A stretch of 45,653 nucleotides of DNA from Verrucomicrobiota bacterium (GTDB lineage: Bacteria > Verrucomicrobiota > Verrucomicrobiia > Opitutales > Opitutaceae): positions 1 to 45,653 of the forward strand of contig QNAI01000013.1 of assembly GCA_003641745.1 (NCBI GenBank). The letters are read 5' to 3'. The translations under genes and the position numbers were made by a program. Under the pieces are notes generated by a model. That model did no database searches and was not told the DNA's origin. It was given only the letters and a program-made list of their open reading frames with translations. Within the stretch, counting starts at the first letter, position 1; every line of letters starts with the position of its first letter. This document shows positions 1-8,411 of this stretch, in pieces.

Positions 1-29
1 ACGCTTTGTGAGCTGCTGGTGAGCAACAA

Positions 30-3000
30 TCATCCCTCGGCTGTCTGCGTCACCGTCCCGCCCCGGTTCGTACCGCCGTTGAGGGTCAGGTTTTGATTGA
101 GTTCAGCGATGCCGGAAAGTTCTAGAGTGCCTCCATTGATTTGCAGGCGTTCATAGGTGGTGAGATTCCTGATCTGAAGGTTGCCGGAGCCGTGCGTGAC
201 CGTGATGTCGAAAGAAGATATGCCGATGATCACGTCGTCATTCGGACCCGGAACGGCACTCTCGCTCCAGTTTGCAAGGTTGTTCCACTCTCCATTAGTC
301 GTGGATATCCAGAAGACCGCGTCTGCCACACGAAACGTCCAGACGAAATCCGTAGCAAGGTGATTTCCGGCGAGATCTGTGGCGGCGGTTGTGATGACAG
401 CCTGGTACACGCCATCTGGAAGTGGTGTAGCGAAACTTAGGGAGACCGACGATTGATCCGGACGATACAAAATTTCACCGTCACTGAGTTCCACGTCATC
501 CGGCGTGCCGAGCTGGCCGTCAGGTCCGCCTGAGGAAAGTTTGAGCGAAGTGGCGGTGAACGTCGCCGGATTCATGGGCTCGTTGAAAAATGCATGGATG
601 GAGTTCAAGGTCTTGGCCCCACCCGTTGGCATCGTCGCCCCGACCTTCGGTGAGGTGGAATCTGGCCCGATGGGAATCACCTGGTCATCGGTCCAGGTGA
701 AGTTGCCTCCGGTATCCACAGCCCGGGCACTCAGACGGAAGGAATCCTGCAGGTCACTCAGGACCGGCGCAATGAATCGATATTCAAAGGGAAACGCGCT
801 GTCCGTGAACGCCTTCACGCCATCGACATAAAATTCGACATTGCGCACCTGGACATCGTCTCCGACCAGCGCCGTCACTCGCTCCCGTTGACCGCTCTCT
901 GCTTCGCCGGAGCCGAAACTGGCGGAGAGTGTGATGCTCGGCGACACGCCATTCGCATCGTAGGGCAGGTAGTTGATGATCTGCATTCCTTCGCTGTCAT
1001 CTGCCACATAGGCCAATCCGTTGAAGATGGAGACGGCGCGCGCATTGCCCTGCGTCGGGAACGTGGTTACGAACAGGTCGTTTAGCGCCGGATCGATCAG
1101 GTCGTAGGAGGAAATGTCATGAAGTCCGTCATCGGAGCTATTGGCTCCAACTGCGGCGATCCCCAGGCCAGAACCATTCGCAACGATCTGCCTCCAGCCG
1201 AACTGGGTGGTGTTGCCCTGGGTGATCAACACCGGCTCAGCCGGTTTGCTGACGTCGAGGGTATTGTAGCCTTTGCCGTGCAGGGTGTATGCCACGCCGC
1301 CACCCACGAAGATCCGTGTGTTCTGCGACGAAACGAACGGAGAGGAAACGGAGCCAACCACGGCGAATGCGTCCCCAATAAGTGAAATCACATGCAGTCT
1401 GTTTCCGGTTAGGGCGTAGAGATAATCTCCTTCAAGAGCCAGGTCTTGCACCGGATCGCTCAGACTCAACTGGTCAATGATGCTTCCGCTGGACAAATCC
1501 ACGACAACGACCCGACCAGAACTGAGTCCCACATAGCCAATGCCCGCTCCGACGGCGATGGACTGCGCGCCAGGCAGATTGACCTGCTGGATGATTCGTG
1601 CCGTTGTTGTGTCCGTAATGTCGATCACTGCCAGACCCTCATTGCCGTCCGCGACGGCCACGAGATTGCCGGAAAAGGCGACACGCTGCGCGGTGCCCGG
1701 AGTATCGAACTGCGCGAGGATGGTCGGCTGGTTAAAGTCGGTGATGTCCACGATGGAAACTCCGCTGAGGCCCTCAGCCAATACTGCGAGATTGTTTCCG
1801 GTGGCAATGTCGATGGCCGCACCCGGTGTTTTAACCGTGCCAATGACGCCTGTGATGACTGCTAATCCGCTCAGCGGATCGGTGCCTTGATCAACCTCCG
1901 CGCCGTCGGGAATACCGTCGTCATCGGAGTCGGGGTTACTCGAATCGGTACCATAAACATCCTCGACCAGATCGGGCAGGCCATCCTCATCAGAGTCAAG
2001 TGCGTCCGCTGGGAGCGAAAATAGGTTGAAACGGGGCAAGTCGTAGGGAACGTTGGGACTTAAGTAGGGTGAGATTATTGCTAAACCTTTGGTAATAGGG
2101 TCGTAGAAGACCACGTCCAGCAACACCCCATCACCAGGCACGAACAGGGTATACTGACCATACGGTTGAGTCTCCCCTCGTAGCACTAAATCGCCGCTCG
2201 GTCTCGAGATAGTGGCCGCATACAGCACCGGGTAGGCCGGAGCATTGCCGAGGGTCAAATCATCCAGTTCCAGCCCGATCTTGTTGGCTGCCAGGAGAAG
2301 GGCTTCTTCTTCTTCGATAACCAGATTTCTCAAGTATTCTCCAGCGTCTCCACCCGCCACCTCGTCAGCCAGCTGAAAGAGAGCGTCTAGTTCGACCACC
2401 AATTCCGGAGAAAATGGCGACTGACTATACACAGCTGGGTGAAGCAAATCTTTAATCTGTTCGAAAATATTGGCGAGTTCCTGCTCAATATCAGGCTCAT
2501 CTTGCGCTGCTTGCATCACAACGGACGTAGCCGGATTGGATTCCGGGGTAGATGGTGGGAATTGGGGGAAGCATTCTTCACAAACGTCTAGGTCCGATCT
2601 AAACTCTACTTCGCAAGCAGCGTCATAAATGTCCCTTCTAGCTGAATATTTCCTTACGCAATCCTTCCATTCTTTAGACCGTTTACCATTATTCGGATCA
2701 AAATGTTGAGGAAAGAACACTTCTTCCCTGGCTTCACAGATCTTGACAGCCTCCCCGAATTTCTCAGCGCCAGTATCCTCGCAAGAACCGTAGAGCCGTT
2801 TCGCCCCGGTGAGGCACTCATCGAGATTGAGAAAAGAGCAAAAATACTCTGGCTCTGGATCTGGATCCGGATTTGGCCATATCGAATCTAGGTCCCTAAT
2901 TTTCGGCGGCGGCGGAATTAGTGCAAGCAGACTGAGAAAACCGTGCCAACCCGGTTGGAGAATACCCACGCCGGGATCGGTGCAGGCAAGTTTTCCATCA

Positions 3001-4418
3001 GCGCTCACCGTCATGCCTCCTACGTCTTCCCATATCCCTTTGTCGTGGTTGAAGGACATCAAAGTGCCTTTGGTTCCCGGCGGCGGCAGTTGTCCTGAGG
3101 TTGGGTCGGGTAGATTTGGGAAACAGACCGGTGCCGGTCGGTCGAAATTACTCGGACCGTCCGTCTGCACGGTGATCACCAGCGGCATCTCGACTCCTGG
3201 TGGCAGTGGGCCCGGCAAACGATCCGGTGGGACCGGCGCGATGCCCACCATCCCGCCACGCGTGCCATCGTCGCTGAAGAGCGAATTGGCCGGCACCGTG
3301 ATGGATACCCCCGCCAAGGCTGGATTGTCCGCCACCACGTCCGGCGGAAATTCGATAATCGTGTCCTGCGTCATGCTGGCCACCTGTAAGGTGCCCTGAG
3401 TGATCAGCGGCAGGTAAACCGTGCCCGTGCCGCCGACCGGAGTGTCCATCACTCCTGCCACAGCCGACCACGCCTTACCCACGAACGGATAGTATGCCAG
3501 GTCTGGGTACCGGATGCCTTCGGCTTCATCAATCACCGTCCGTCCGTCGATGTGAACAAAGAACCGCCCTGGAGGAACGGGACTGAGGGTGAAATCCCCG
3601 TTCGCATCCGTGACTGTGCGGTGCGTCTCCTCCACCCCATCCACCGTAATCGTCACTCCGGCCAGCGGCCTGTCCACCGGCGCGCCTCCATCGGCTTCCG
3701 GTGCCAGTTCCGATGCAAAAACGCGTCCCACCACGCCGGTTCCTGCCAGTGGACTCAGGCTCAGGGTATCGAAGGCGATGATTGCCTTTCCTCCCGGAAA
3801 ACCGTCGCCATCGACATCCAGGAATGCGCCGGTGTGGTCCCTTACCTCGGTGCCGTCGAAAGTCACCACCACCTGCGAGCTGCCCGGTAGTGGCTCAAGA
3901 TAGAAAAGGGTCGCCTTCATGCCATCGCTGGACAATTCGGCGCGGGAAAGTATTTTTCTGCCGCCAAATTCGGCGAAAAACATATTCCGGTCGAGCGTTG
4001 TGTCGCTTGATACGGGAGCGCTGAAATGGAGAATGGTTTCGCGGGTGACTGAGACGCCCGTCTCTCTATCCACCGGAGACAAATCACTAAGCGTGACCAG
4101 AGGTGGCTCGGTAAACTTCAACCTGAAAAAGCGAGCTTGATCGCTGATCTCCAGACGGAGCACCAATTCGCCGGCACCTTCAAGTGCGGTCTGGCTGAGA
4201 CTCTGCCAATCGCTGAAAGAACCCAAGGTCAGGCTCTCCTCGAGTGAATAGCCCGCAGCAGCGTCCGACCACACGATACGGATCTGAGAGTCGCCCGCAT
4301 TCTGGACCGAAAGAGTGGGCTCGGGTTCTTGCGCGTGAACAACGTTAGCGACGCTGGAATAAGCCAGAAGGCCGAGAAGACAGGTCCGAATTACAAGGTG
4401 AGGGAAATGAAATCTCAT
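30..4418 (-). CDS. Large secreted multi-domain protein (Ig-like, carboxypeptidase-regulatory-like, TSP3-type and propeller repeats), possibly truncated
   Basis: The product has 1462 residues with a Sec signal peptide at about 1-29 (hydrophobic core, then VVHAQ). By eye the domains are: an SbsA-type Ig-like domain at about 115-220, a carboxypeptidase-regulatory-like domain at about 228-345, an Asp-rich calcium-binding TSP3-type segment (DSDEDGLPD, DSDDDGIPDGAE) at about 806-850, LVIVD-like beta-propeller repeats at about 850-1160, two further Ig-like domains, and a C-terminal NGEWNNLANWS segment that usually begins a beta-helix region. It is probably exported or surface attached; its ligand is unknown. 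It ends at TGA (30-32) in the middle of a GGT-rich beta-repeat. The same frame stays open to the window edge and reads LLLTSSSQS, so the gene may be interrupted or the base call wrong. Upstream, AGACT/AGTCT and TATAGT/ACTATA palindromes occur near 4447-4462. Confidence 0.8.
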   Translation of the reverse strand: MRFHFPHLVIRTCLLGLLAYSSVANVVHAQEPEPTLSVQNAGDSQIRIVWSDAAAGYSLEESLTLGSFSDWQSLSQTALEGAGELVLRLEISDQARFFRLKFTEPPLVTLSDLSPVDRETGVSVTRETILHFSAPVSSDTTLDRNMFFAEFGGRKILSRAELSSDGMKATLFYLEPLPGSSQVVVTFDGTEVRDHTGAFLDVDGDGFPGGKAIIAFDTLSLSPLAGTGVVGRVFASELAPEADGGAPVDRPLAGVTITVDGVEETHRTVTDANGDFTLSPVPPGRFFVHIDGRTVIDEAEGIRYPDLAYYPFVGKAWSAVAGVMDTPVGGTGTVYLPLITQGTLQVASMTQDTIIEFPPDVVADNPALAGVSITVPANSLFSDDGTRGGMVGIAPVPPDRLPGPLPPGVEMPLVITVQTDGPSNFDRPAPVCFPNLPDPTSGQLPPPGTKGTLMSFNHDKGIWEDVGGMTVSADGKLACTDPGVGILQPGWHGFLSLLALIPPPPKIRDLDSIWPNPDPDPEPEYFCSFLNLDECLTGAKRLYGSCEDTGAEKFGEAVKICEAREEVFFPQHFDPNNGKRSKEWKDCVRKYSARRDIYDAACEVEFRSDLDVCEECFPQFPPSTPESNPATSVVMQAAQDEPDIEQELANIFEQIKDLLHPAVYSQSPFSPELVVELDALFQLADEVAGGDAGEYLRNLVIEEEEALLLAANKIGLELDDLTLGNAPAYPVLYAATISRPSGDLVLRGETQPYGQYTLFVPGDGVLLDVVFYDPITKGLAIISPYLSPNVPYDLPRFNLFSLPADALDSDEDGLPDLVEDVYGTDSSNPDSDDDGIPDGAEVDQGTDPLSGLAVITGVIGTVKTPGAAIDIATGNNLAVLAEGLSGVSIVDITDFNQPTILAQFDTPGTAQRVAFSGNLVAVADGNEGLAVIDITDTTTARIIQQVNLPGAQSIAVGAGIGYVGLSSGRVVVVDLSSGSIIDQLSLSDPVQDLALEGDYLYALTGNRLHVISLIGDAFAVVGSVSSPFVSSQNTRIFVGGGVAYTLHGKGYNTLDVSKPAEPVLITQGNTTQFGWRQIVANGSGLGIAAVGANSSDDGLHDISSYDLIDPALNDLFVTTFPTQGNARAVSIFNGLAYVADDSEGMQIINYLPYDANGVSPSITLSASFGSGEAESGQRERVTALVGDDVQVRNVEFYVDGVKAFTDSAFPFEYRFIAPVLSDLQDSFRLSARAVDTGGNFTWTDDQVIPIGPDSTSPKVGATMPTGGAKTLNSIHAFFNEPMNPATFTATSLKLSSGGPDGQLGTPDDVELSDGEILYRPDQSSVSLSFATPLPDGVYQAVITTAATDLAGNHLATDFVWTFRVADAVFWISTTNGEWNNLANWSESAVPGPNDDVIIGISSFDITVTHGSGNLQIRNLTTYERLQINGGTLELSGIAELNQNLTLNGGTNRGGTVTQTAEG

Positions 4419-4632
4419 AAGGCTCGGTAATCTATAGAATGCAAGAGACTTATAGTCTACTATAATCAGCTATTGCGGGGCCTTGAGGCGCGGCCAAGTA
4501 GGTGGGGGGGTACGGGTCTCGTTAGGCACTCACGTGGACCTATTGCGGGGAGCTATCCCGGTTTGCCATCGGCTGATGGCGGATCAAGGCAAAGCAGGAC
4601 AGCGATTCCTTTTCTCCTTTTTCTCTGCCCGT

Positions 4633-4704
4633 AATTTCGGTGGTTTCTGAACTTGATCCGTCATTATCGGTAACCACTACTTTTGGCGTGTAAGAGGCTG
4701 TCTT
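4633..4704 (-). pseudogene. PKD-domain remnant
   Basis: A minus-strand frame reads KTASYTPKVVVTDNDGSSSE followed by TTEI. This is the typical closing strand of a PKD domain (Y-x-V-x-V-x-V-T-D-N-x-G). No domain start, signal peptide or continuing gene surrounds it. It looks like the leftover C-terminal end of a secreted PKD protein, perhaps related to the large secreted gene next to it. Confidence 0.5.
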
Positions 4705-4723
4705 AAAAGTAATGAGATATGTC

Positions 4724-4839
4724 GTTTGGCCAGAAAAAGCCTCGCCGCAAGGCACATCCGAAATGGTCCCGCGGCCGCGGGACCCATGGGGCTATCCCTT
4801 TCGGATGGAACGCCGCGCCGGGGTCGTTTCTGGCCAAAC
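4724..4839. repeat. Nested palindrome, 116 bp
   Basis: Three inverted repeats are nested: GTTTGGCCAGAAA (4724-4736) with TTTCTGGCCAAAC (4827-4839); CATCCGAAA (4755-4763) with TTTCGGATG (4799-4807); and a perfect 20-bp palindrome at 4765-4784 (GGTCCCGCGG and its complement). The unit could form a cruciform or a branched RNA. It resembles a small non-autonomous palindromic element rather than a terminator, because no T-run follows. Confidence 0.7.
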
Positions 4840-5009
4840 CCTTCGGGCAGAGTTGCTTTGGATCGTGGCCGGCGTTGGGCACTTTGGACCAAGGCCTTTG
4901 GGCCTGGGCGCCTCGCGCCTGCCTTGCCCAGCACCCCAAATCAATCTCTGCGACATGCCTTGGGGCTTTTCAGGCAGCCTCTCAGGTGCTCTATTCCCAG
5001 CAGTTTGAG

Positions 5010-5085
5010 TGGTGGAGCCGATCAGGTTCGAACTGACGACCTCTTGAGTGCGATTCAAGCGCTCTTCCAACTGAGCTACGGCCCC
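5010..5085 (-). tRNA. tRNA-Ala (anticodon CGC)
   Basis: The reverse complement folds as a 76-nt tRNA with encoded CCA. The acceptor GGGGCCG pairs with CGGCTCC and includes the G3-U70 pair that marks alanine tRNAs. The anticodon stem is CTTGA/TCAAG with loop ATCGCAC, giving anticodon CGC (reads GCG). The T-loop is GTTCGAAC. Identity is supported independently by the anticodon and by G3-U70. Confidence 0.95.
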
Positions 5086-5413
5086 GATTATCCGCTTTCG
5101 GATGCCCCGACGTTGGATGAAACGCGGGCTGAGTAAACCCAAAAATCGTGGGAATTCGGGACAACACCTCAACCGTAATACCCCAAGGAAAGGGCGTTCC
5201 GAGCCTTCCGGGGGTTTGGGGAGAAGCAATCCCAAGTGGCAATGCCGGGTCTGGATTCGAGTGGAAGGGTCCCTGTCACCGAATTGTCACCAACTGGCCT
5301 CCAAATTGCTGTTGTCACCTGTTCAATTCGAACGTAAAAAAGTACAAAGTCCGCCTCATCGCGGGCACGACAGGGAGTCCTGTCGTTAATCAGACCGAAT
5401 TAGAAAACAAACC
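5086..5413. other. Intergenic region upstream of the lysine-rich protein
   Basis: No gene is seen. The right half carries three TTGTCACC/CTGTCACC-type repeats (5272-5320), a candidate promoter (5312-5340) and a 7-bp stem hairpin CGACAGG-GAGT-CCTGTCG (5368-5385) lying in the presumed 5' leader of the gene at 5414. Confidence 0.5.
5312..5340 (+). promoter_or_regulatory. Candidate sigma70-type promoter
   Basis: TTGTCA (5312-5317) and TAAAAA (5335-5340) are separated by 17 bp, a fair match to -35/-10 elements. This would start transcription near 5347, about 65 nt before the ATG at 5414, placing the CGACAGG hairpin in the leader. Confidence 0.35.
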
Positions 5414-5812
5414 ATGAAAAAAGTAACGACGAACGCAGCGGTTAAGAGAACGACCGGGAAGCCTGCGGTCAAAAAGACAGTAGCCAAGAAGGCAGCAGCC
5501 AGGAAAAGTCCTGTCCGGAAGGCGACAAGGAAGGCCAAGGCGGGAGTCCCGGCCAGTCCGGAAACCCGGATCAGCGCAAAAATTGACATCGGTTTCGGCA
5601 ATATCCTGTATCTGCGCGGTGATGGTCCGGGCCTCAGTTGGGAGCAGGGAGTGCCCATGGATTGCGACAAGGACAGCATCTGGAATTGGACGACGGTGGC
5701 GACGGCCAAGGCCTTCACCTACAAGGTACTGGTCAACGATATCAGCTGGTCGGTCGGGGAGGACTATACCGCCCACGTCGGAAAGAACAACAAGGCTGAT
5801 CCCGAGTTCTGA
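5414..5812 (+). CDS. Small protein with a histone H1-like lysine/alanine tail and a CBM-like C-terminal domain
   Basis: The 132-residue product begins with about 45 residues rich in Lys, Ala, Arg and Pro, including repeated AVKK/AAARK-type units like eukaryotic H1 or bacterial HctB/AlgP tails, which bind DNA or polyanions. Residues about 50-132 form a compact aromatic-rich domain (NILYLRGDGPGLSWEQG, then WNWTT and FTYKVLVND) resembling the early-set/CBM20-CBM48 type beta sandwich in glycogen-active enzymes and AMPK beta. No signal peptide is seen, so it should be cytoplasmic. A basic tail joined to a carbohydrate-binding-like fold is unusual. Possible roles, all inferred, are DNA binding or anchoring of a glycan or enzyme. 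The ATG follows a plausible promoter and leader hairpin. Confidence 0.75.
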   Translation: MKKVTTNAAVKRTTGKPAVKKTVAKKAAARKSPVRKATRKAKAGVPASPETRISAKIDIGFGNILYLRGDGPGLSWEQGVPMDCDKDSIWNWTTVATAKAFTYKVLVNDISWSVGEDYTAHVGKNNKADPEF

Positions 5813-5892
5813 AAGGCTGGTCTTCGAAAGGCACAGGCACCTTTGAATCAACCGAACCCGGTTACCCTGATCCGGGTGGCCGGGGCTCTTGC

Positions 5893-6648
5893 TTAAGCGG
5901 CCGAATCGTTTGGGCGTGCTCCCGCCAACCTCTCCTGATCAGGATCCCCGGTCAGTGCCCTCATACGGTCTTGAAGGAACTCAACCCCAGCCTGACCGGG
6001 AGGTATCTCGTCATGGGGAATGAGCTCACATTGGAAAGTCACGGTCGAGAACGGCACGGGTAGAAAGAAGCGGTCCCAACTCCTCAATCGCCAGTAGCGG
6101 TGGAAGGTAACACCCGCCAGGAGAACGCGGCTCCGGACCCGACGAGCGGCAAGAACGGCACCCGGCTTCATCACGTAAGCCGGTCCCCTCGGTCCGTCGG
6201 GGATGATGGTCACATCATGTCCATCCCGATGACAGCGGACAATATCGTTGAACCCTTCACGGCCAAACCGGCTGCTGGAACCGCGCACCGTTCCGATGCC
6301 GACGCGTTCAAAGAAATAGGCCAGTTCACCACCATCCCGACTCGCACTGACCAGGGCAAAGACACGCCGCATCTTGCGCAGACGCCGGTGAGCAATCGGC
6401 GCCATGAACAGCGAACTGTGCCACATGATGATGACCAGGGGTTCGGCCTGATAGGAGGAGGCCTCCCGCGACCTGGTGTCCACGCGGAGCCGGATTGTCC
6501 GCGCCCAGCACCGGTAGAATACGCTCAGAAGCCACAGGAGGATGCGTTTTCCGCCCGTCACTCCATAGACCGTCGTGTCCGCCGCTGTTTCGGGATGCTC
6601 TACCATCTGGCTGGTACCGACTGTTGGAAATCCATCGATCCAGGCCAA
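5893..6648 (-). CDS. Lysophospholipid acyltransferase family protein (DUF374)
   Basis: The 251-residue protein carries the DUF374 acyltransferase pattern: WHSS at 76-79, SRDGG at 103-107, VRGSSSR at 121-127 and PDGPRGP at 150-156. A hydrophobic stretch (ILLWLLSVFYRCW) near 36-48 could dip into the membrane. Relatives transfer acyl chains to lysophospholipids or lipid A-like acceptors at the inner membrane; the substrate here cannot be told from sequence. The reading frame ends close upstream of the acyl-poor intergenic gap, and the start lies 2 bp downstream of the stop of the VWA gene on the same strand, suggesting an operon. An internal ATG at codon 15 is an alternative start. Confidence 0.85.
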   Translation of the reverse strand: MAWIDGFPTVGTSQMVEHPETAADTTVYGVTGGKRILLWLLSVFYRCWARTIRLRVDTRSREASSYQAEPLVIIMWHSSLFMAPIAHRRLRKMRRVFALVSASRDGGELAYFFERVGIGTVRGSSSRFGREGFNDIVRCHRDGHDVTIIPDGPRGPAYVMKPGAVLAARRVRSRVLLAGVTFHRYWRLRSWDRFFLPVPFSTVTFQCELIPHDEIPPGQAGVEFLQDRMRALTGDPDQERLAGARPNDSAA

Positions 6649-6650
6649 GA

Positions 6651-7646
6651 CTAAAGGGATCGAAGCTGTCCCCCGAACGATGAAGCCAGCCGCCGCATAT
6701 TGGCTGCATCGGCCTTTTTCATCTCGAAACCGATAATGTGGATTCGCGGGCGACCCGGAAGATTCCGTTCCAATCTCCGGACCGTCGACAGGAACGTCTC
6801 GTAGGGAATTTCCGGATAGGATACACGACCAGAAGTGAGGGTTCTTCGATTGAGCACGCCATCAGTGATCAGAAAGATCACATCAGGCTGAAGCTCGAAA
6901 GCCGCCTCGAACGCTGCTTCATGCCCAAAGAAAGACTGCCCTCCCACAACCGGAGGATTTCCTCTCAGGTTTGAAGGAATCCACGATGACGCGGCCGCCC
7001 GGTTGGACGCCGTGGCCGGCGCGACATAGGGGGCAAAACTCCGCACACCCTGGCTGAACTGGACGATGCCAAACCGGGTTCCAGAATCAAGGCCATTGAT
7101 CAGACGCTGCACTTCGGCCTGGATGCGCTCGATGGTGTATCCGCGATTACGGGCCTTGCGCATGACCGAGGCTGAGGTGTTGACGACGATCACGATCCGT
7201 TCGCCGTGATCCTCAACTCCAAAGAACGCCGCCGCTGAAACCGCCGACTTGATCCCGTCAAGAGCCCCGTTCAGACCGGCCTGGGCGAGCAGGGCATCGG
7301 TATTGGCGGTCAGGAACTCCGCGTTTTCCAGGGGATTGAACTCGCTGCTGGGAACATTCGGCATCGGCGGCAGTCCGTCGGGAAGCAGGGCCGAGGTGGC
7401 GAGCCTCGCAATCTGAAGCGGGCTGGTGGCCATCTGCTGGAACTCCGCCACCGCCACACGATGGTCGAGTTCCCGCTGGGGCAACCGAACCGTTTTCTTT
7501 CCTTCGAACGCCGGATCCTCCGGGTTTGACGGTCTCAGGATGACGATGAAAACGGTCAACAACAGGAGGCCCACCTGTGCCAGGATGGCATAAGCCAAGG
7601 TATCGGCCCGAATCCGTCGGCCGGCCGCTGCGTTCGAACCCGTCAT
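6651..7646 (-). CDS. Membrane-anchored VWA-domain protein with degenerate MIDAS
   Basis: With the start at 7646 the protein has 331 residues: a basic N-terminus, one transmembrane helix at about 15-37, a proline-rich linker, then a von Willebrand A domain from about 150 (IVIVVNTSASVM ... FLITDGVL). The metal-binding DxSxS motif reads NTSAS at 156-160, so the first Asp is replaced by Asn; metal binding may be altered. The open frame extends further upstream but overlaps the divergent methyltransferase gene and has no export features there, so the internal ATG is preferred. It lies directly upstream of the acyltransferase gene on the same strand. Function unknown; related proteins often act in envelope assembly or protein-protein contacts. 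Confidence 0.75.
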   Translation of the reverse strand: MTGSNAAAGRRIRADTLAYAILAQVGLLLLTVFIVILRPSNPEDPAFEGKKTVRLPQRELDHRVAVAEFQQMATSPLQIARLATSALLPDGLPPMPNVPSSEFNPLENAEFLTANTDALLAQAGLNGALDGIKSAVSAAAFFGVEDHGERIVIVVNTSASVMRKARNRGYTIERIQAEVQRLINGLDSGTRFGIVQFSQGVRSFAPYVAPATASNRAAASSWIPSNLRGNPPVVGGQSFFGHEAAFEAAFELQPDVIFLITDGVLNRRTLTSGRVSYPEIPYETFLSTVRRLERNLPGRPRIHIIGFEMKKADAANMRRLASSFGGQLRSL

Positions 7647-7658
7647 CGCCCATCCACG

Positions 7659-8411
7659 ATGAAGCAATGGTTCAACGATGGAAGAACGGAATTCCCCCTT
7701 GCCACCGCTCGGAGGGACCTGGAGATTGACGAGGTGCAAAACCGGTCGGACTACAAAAGCACCTGGGAAGCCCTTGCTCCCAATGAAAAGGACGCCCGAA
7801 TGTACGTGGCCGGCCACACCGACACCAAGGAGTGGGATCGATCGGCCAGGGTGACCCAGTCAGTGCTTTCGGAGGTTGTCGGCCTCAAACCAACGGACGT
7901 CATCCTTGAGATCGGATGCGGCATGGGTCGTGTCGGAAAGGTCCTGGCCCCCGGGTGTGCCCGGTGGATCGGAACGGACATTTCATCCGGCATGCTCGAC
8001 TGTGCCCGGCACCATCTGTCCGGCCTCGAAAACATCGAACTGGTCGAGCTGAAAGAGGTCGGACTGGAGCCGATCCCCGAGGCATCGGTCGACATGGTCT
8101 ATTGCACGGTCGTGTTCATGCACCTCTTCGAGTGGGACCGCTATCGCTACGTGGAGGAAGCCATGCGGGTCCTGAAGTCGGGCGGTCGCTGCTACTTTGA
8201 CAACGTGGACATCACCACCGACCACGGATGGGAGGTTTTTCAGGAAGGCGCCCGTTTCCCGCGAGCCGAACGTCCGCCTCATCTGAGCATGACATCGAGC
8301 GGAGATGAATTGGAGACCTATGGCAGGCGGGCGGGATTCGCGGACGTGACCATCCGTCGCTGGGGTGGCGCCTGGGTGGCCGTTACCGGCCGAAAGCCGG
8401 ACAGCGATTAG
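7659..8411 (+). CDS. Class I SAM-dependent methyltransferase
   Basis: The 250-residue product has motif I EIGCGMG at 84-90, an acidic motif II in GTDIS at 105-109, and a motif III region with MVYCTVVFMHL. This is a Rossmann-fold methyltransferase of the Methyltransf_11/25 type; the substrate is unknown. Its ATG is only 12 bp from the divergent VWA start, so promoters of both genes must lie inside the neighbouring coding regions, or the true starts are further in. Its stop overlaps the convergent lipoprotein stop by 4 bp. Confidence 0.85.
   Translation: MKQWFNDGRTEFPLATARRDLEIDEVQNRSDYKSTWEALAPNEKDARMYVAGHTDTKEWDRSARVTQSVLSEVVGLKPTDVILEIGCGMGRVGKVLAPGCARWIGTDISSGMLDCARHHLSGLENIELVELKEVGLEPIPEASVDMVYCTVVFMHLFEWDRYRYVEEAMRVLKSGGRCYFDNVDITTDHGWEVFQEGARFPRAERPPHLSMTSSGDELETYGRRAGFADVTIRRWGGAWVAVTGRKPDSD

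Larger units (their letters stand above)
4419..5009. other. Gene-poor stretch with a PKD remnant and nested palindromes
   Basis: No complete gene is convincing here. The stretch holds two copies of CTATTGCGGGG (near 4470 and 4550), a degraded PKD-domain coding fragment on the minus strand and a large nested palindrome. Overlapping open frames on both strands at 4703-5136 result from the palindrome and high GC and were not called as genes. Confidence 0.6.

Noticed and set aside
2809-3399. 196-codon plus-strand frame within the large secreted gene
   Set aside because: Composition mirrors the antisense of Gly/Pro/Thr-rich domains; no start signal or family.
4703-5136. Several overlapping reading frames of 80-150 codons on both strands
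   Set aside because: They arise from the nested palindrome and high GC content, overlap tRNA-Ala, and show no family features.
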